A stretch of DNA of 29,237 nt from a virus: IMG/VR virus record IMGVR_UViG_3300042345_000385, positions 1 to 29,237 of that record; one strand, written 5' to 3'. Below the pieces are notes generated by a model that saw only the letters and a program-made list of their open reading frames with translations, searched no databases and had not been told where the DNA came from. The translations under genes and the position numbers were made by a program. Positions 27,537 through 29,237 of the stretch are shown here, piece after piece (positions within the stretch are counted from its first letter, which is position 1; every line of letters starts with the position of its first letter).

Positions 27537-28511
27537 ACCACACCCACCCGCGTCGATGCGTTCCACCGCCTCGGCACCGCCATCCCCGAGGGCATGACCG
27601 TCACCGAGGCCATGACCCACGCCCACATGGACAACTGGAACGTCCGCAAGCAGCCGCTGGTGGCCCAGCTCGGCGAGGTCGCCGTGCCGGTCACGGGCAA
27701 GTACGTCGTGCTGCGCGACAACCCGTTCACCGGCAAGGTGCAGCCGCTGGGCGTCGTCGGGCGCAAGTTCACGCCGTTCCAGAACGAGGCCAGCACCGGG
27801 CTGCTCGCCAACATCGTGGACGAGTCCGACGCCACGCTGACCACGCTGGGCGTGCTCGGCGATGGCCGCAAGACATTCGTCAGCATGAAGCTGCCGTCGC
27901 ACATGGAGTTCATCAGCCCGGTCACGGGCCAGCCCGACATCACCGACCTTTACCTGACGGTGTTCAACAGCCACGACGGTTCCGGGGCGATGAGCGTGAC
28001 GCTGAGCCCGGTGCGGGTGATGTGCGCCAACCAGCAGCGCATGACCGAGCGCCACGCCCGGTCGCGGTTCAGCCTGCGCCACAGCGGCAACGCCAGCGCC
28101 AAGCTCGCCGAGGTGCGCTCGATGCTGGGGCTGACGTTCAAGTACCAGGACACCTTCGCCGCCGAGTGCCAGGCGATGATCGACCGGGAGCTGGCGAACG
28201 AGGACGTGTACGCCACGCTGAGCGAGGTGTTCGGGGTCAACGCCGCCACCACCGAGGCCCAGAAGTCGCGGCGCACCGAGACCGCCGGGATGGTCTACGA
28301 GCTGTACCGCCAGAGCGACACCGTCGCCCCGTTCCGTGGCACGGCGTTCGGGGCGTACAACGCCGTCACCGAGTACGCCGACCACTACATGCGGGTGCGC
28401 GTCCGGGGCGGCGATGACGCCCAGGCTCAGGCCCGCGCGGTGCGCTCGCTGGGCTCGGGCCAGGTGGACGCGCTCAAGGGCCGCGCGTTCGACATGCTCG
28501 TCCCCGCGTAA
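27534..28511 (+). CDS. DUF932 / TIGR03299-type phage-plasmid protein
   Basis: This 325-residue protein starts with an N-terminal domain containing FHRLGTAIPEGMTVTEAM and continues with YVVLRDNPFTGKVQPLGVVGRKFTPFQNEA. LYLTVFNSHDGSGAMSVTLSPVRVMCANQQ and the following HARSRFSLRHSGNASAKLAEV complete the DUF932 signature. Proteins of this family occur in many phages and plasmids and have no proven biochemical role; links to DNA replication or recombination are suggested by context only. It has its own promoter, a structured leader and a terminator, so it is a separately controlled, probably early gene. Confidence 0.9.
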   Translation: MTTPTRVDAFHRLGTAIPEGMTVTEAMTHAHMDNWNVRKQPLVAQLGEVAVPVTGKYVVLRDNPFTGKVQPLGVVGRKFTPFQNEASTGLLANIVDESDATLTTLGVLGDGRKTFVSMKLPSHMEFISPVTGQPDITDLYLTVFNSHDGSGAMSVTLSPVRVMCANQQRMTERHARSRFSLRHSGNASAKLAEVRSMLGLTFKYQDTFAAECQAMIDRELANEDVYATLSEVFGVNAATTEAQKSRRTETAGMVYELYRQSDTVAPFRGTAFGAYNAVTEYADHYMRVRVRGGDDAQAQARAVRSLGSGQVDALKGRAFDMLVPA

Positions 28512-28524
28512 CCCGACCAGCTCC

Positions 28525-28555
28525 GACGCCCCGGCCTACACATGGCCGGGGCGTC
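28525..28555. terminator. 12-bp hairpin terminator after the DUF932 gene
   Basis: GACGCCCCGGCC pairs exactly with GGCCGGGGCGTC around a 7-base loop, 13 bases after the stop. The T-tract is weak (GTGGCGTTTCT). Confidence 0.8.
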
Positions 28556-28620
28556 GTGGCGTTTCTAGGGGTCTAGGTTGCCCTCTCCGGCACGAGACCG
28601 GCCGGGCTGGTGGGATTGTG

Positions 28621-28695
28621 TCAGGGAAGCAGCAGCGCCAGCCCGAAAAACAACACACCGATAGCGGCGACGGCGGTCAGGGCGTAGTCGGCCAT
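28621..28695 (-). CDS. 24-residue single-span membrane peptide
   Basis: The ATG at 28695 overlaps the stop of the secreted peptidase gene (TGATG). The peptide MADYALTAVAAIGVLFFGLALLLP is one hydrophobic helix. Coupling and composition support translation, but so short a gene cannot be certain. About 65 bases between its stop and the terminator at 28525-28555 show no further gene. Confidence 0.45.
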   Translation of the reverse strand: MADYALTAVAAIGVLFFGLALLLP

Positions 28696-29066
28696 CAGGT
28701 GACCGTAACGTGGATGTGGTCGTAGTGGGCGGCGACCTGCCACAGCGTGTAGCTGACGCCGAAGTTGCCCGCCTGGGCCAGGATGTCGGCGTGGATGGCG
28801 TTGCCCAGGCCGGTGTTGCCGCCCACCATGATGTCGATGGCCCGGCCGCTCGGGTGATCGGGGAGCCGGTCGGCCCGCACGCCGCCGATGGACAGCACGC
28901 CGGGGTAGTTGGCGCGGACGTAGCTGGCGAGGTTGGCGGCGTTGGGCACCAGGCCGGACCCGCCGACCAGCGGGACGGCGTGCGCCGGAGCTGTGGCGAC
29001 CAACGGAGCCGCCGCCAGCAGCGGGGCGGTCAGCAGGGCGGTGCGGAGCAGGGTGCGTCTGTTCAT
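28695..29066 (-). CDS. Tat-exported M15/VanY-like peptidase domain protein
   Basis: This 123-residue protein begins MNRRTLLRTALL, a twin-arginine signal followed by a hydrophobic stretch and an APAHA cleavage site near residue 30. The mature part, of about 90 residues, has HPSGRAID (H-x6-D zinc motif), a helix and HYDHIHVTVT, the second zinc motif of M15-like D-Ala-D-Ala peptidases. It is closely similar in order to the domain embedded in the tape measure protein. It may cut cell wall peptides from outside the membrane. The start at 29066 is chosen for the signal; no ribosome binding site is seen, and TAGGTT lies 8 bases upstream. Confidence 0.8.
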   Translation of the reverse strand: MNRRTLLRTALLTAPLLAAAPLVATAPAHAVPLVGGSGLVPNAANLASYVRANYPGVLSIGGVRADRLPDHPSGRAIDIMVGGNTGLGNAIHADILAQAGNFGVSYTLWQVAAHYDHIHVTVT

Positions 29067-29140
29067 GGGGAGCGAACCTAGCAGCCGAGGCCCATCACGC
29101 GCATATCTCGGGACCATCCCACGCTGGTCACGCCGGTGAG

Positions 29141-29169
29141 TTGAGAACACCGACACATGTGTGTATTGT
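29141..29169 (+). promoter_or_regulatory. Rightward promoter at the right edge
   Basis: TTGAGA (29141-29146) and TATTGT (29164-29169), spacer 17, containing ACACCGACACATGTGTG. It belongs to the same promoter family. It drives a gene that leaves the window. Confidence 0.75.
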
Positions 29170-29178
29170 CATGGGTGT

Positions 29179-29193
29179 GCGGGAGGTACCCGC
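29179..29193 (+). promoter_or_regulatory. 5'-terminal leader hairpin GCGGG-N5-CCCGC
   Basis: A 5-bp stem close to the predicted transcription start, with the same design as the hairpin at 11732-11748. Confidence 0.45.
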
Positions 29194-29210
29194 CAGAACA
29201 GGAGCCCGAC

Positions 29211-29237
29211 ATGATCGACACCCTCGCCGCCAAGATC
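29211..29237 (+). CDS. Start of a rightward gene cut by the window edge
   Basis: ATG 29211 is preceded by CAGGAG at 7-8 bases and by the promoter and leader hairpin upstream. Only nine codons (MIDTLAAKI) are visible, too few for identification. An ATG at 29171 next to the -10 is a less likely start because it would read through the hairpin without a ribosome binding site. Confidence 0.55.

Noticed and set aside
28556-28690. tRNA or other small RNA gene in the gap after the DUF932 gene
   Set aside because: No cloverleaf could be built; the gap holds the terminator tail and the 24-residue frame only.
1-29237. CRISPR array, insertion sequence, integrase or attachment site
   Set aside because: No regularly spaced repeats, transposase-like or integrase-like proteins, or terminal inverted repeats were seen in the window.

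Overview
This 29.2 kb, GC-rich window looks like part of a double-stranded DNA siphovirus of actinobacteria, most likely a mycobacteriophage. It holds a nearly complete head and early-tail module: terminase, portal, MuF-protease fusion, capsid, connectors, major tail protein, one tail assembly chaperone and the start of a tape measure. The mycobacterial flavour comes from a secreted DUF732 protein, many predicted leaderless transcripts and strong GC bias. The layout recalls cluster B mycobacteriophages of the Rosebush type. That comparison is from memory and was not tested by a search.

Layout. The leftward (minus) strand carries the main programme. From right to left it reads: ParB-like protein, two tandem DpdA-like transglycosylases, QueC, a DUF6884/YaaA-like protein, QueD, QueE, FolE and large terminase (25546 to 18697). 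After a rightward island come a DUF1360 membrane protein, portal, MuF-protease fusion, a small CNC protein and DUF732 (16923 to 12048). Then follow major capsid protein, a second capsid-region protein, a 66-residue protein, major tail protein, head-tail adaptor and two connector-like proteins (11554 to 5991). Last come a gp10-like tail completion protein, the chaperone and the tape measure, which runs off the left edge.

Four rightward islands of small accessory genes interrupt this order (5205-6022, 11762-11998, 16962-18649, 25622-28511). They encode an endonuclease VII-like HNH nuclease, several zinc-ribbon-like proteins, a tiny membrane protein and a DUF932 protein. A leftward pair at the right edge encodes a Tat-exported M15-like peptidase and a 24-residue membrane peptide. 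A further rightward gene starts at the right border.

How the genes work together. FolE, QueD, QueE and QueC form the complete GTP-to-preQ0 pathway. The DpdA-like proteins resemble the enzymes that exchange guanine in DNA for a 7-deazaguanine base, and the ParB-like gene heads the same unit. The window therefore predicts phage DNA carrying 2'-deoxy-preQ0 or a derivative, which would protect against host restriction. Almost every gene in this unit overlaps the next by 1-4 bases, and folE overlaps the terminase start, so modification and packaging appear to be expressed together.

Regulation. Rightward islands start at a recurring promoter: a TTGACA-like -35, a roughly palindromic AATACCG...CGGTATT spacer and a TATTnT -10. 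Many first genes, on both strands, have a TAnnnT hexamer 6-8 bases before the start codon and no ribosome binding site, as expected for leaderless mRNAs. Other island genes carry a repeated ACCACAACCACGAAAG-type leader. Three rightward leaders begin with a hairpin, and the one before the DUF932 gene is large and elaborate.
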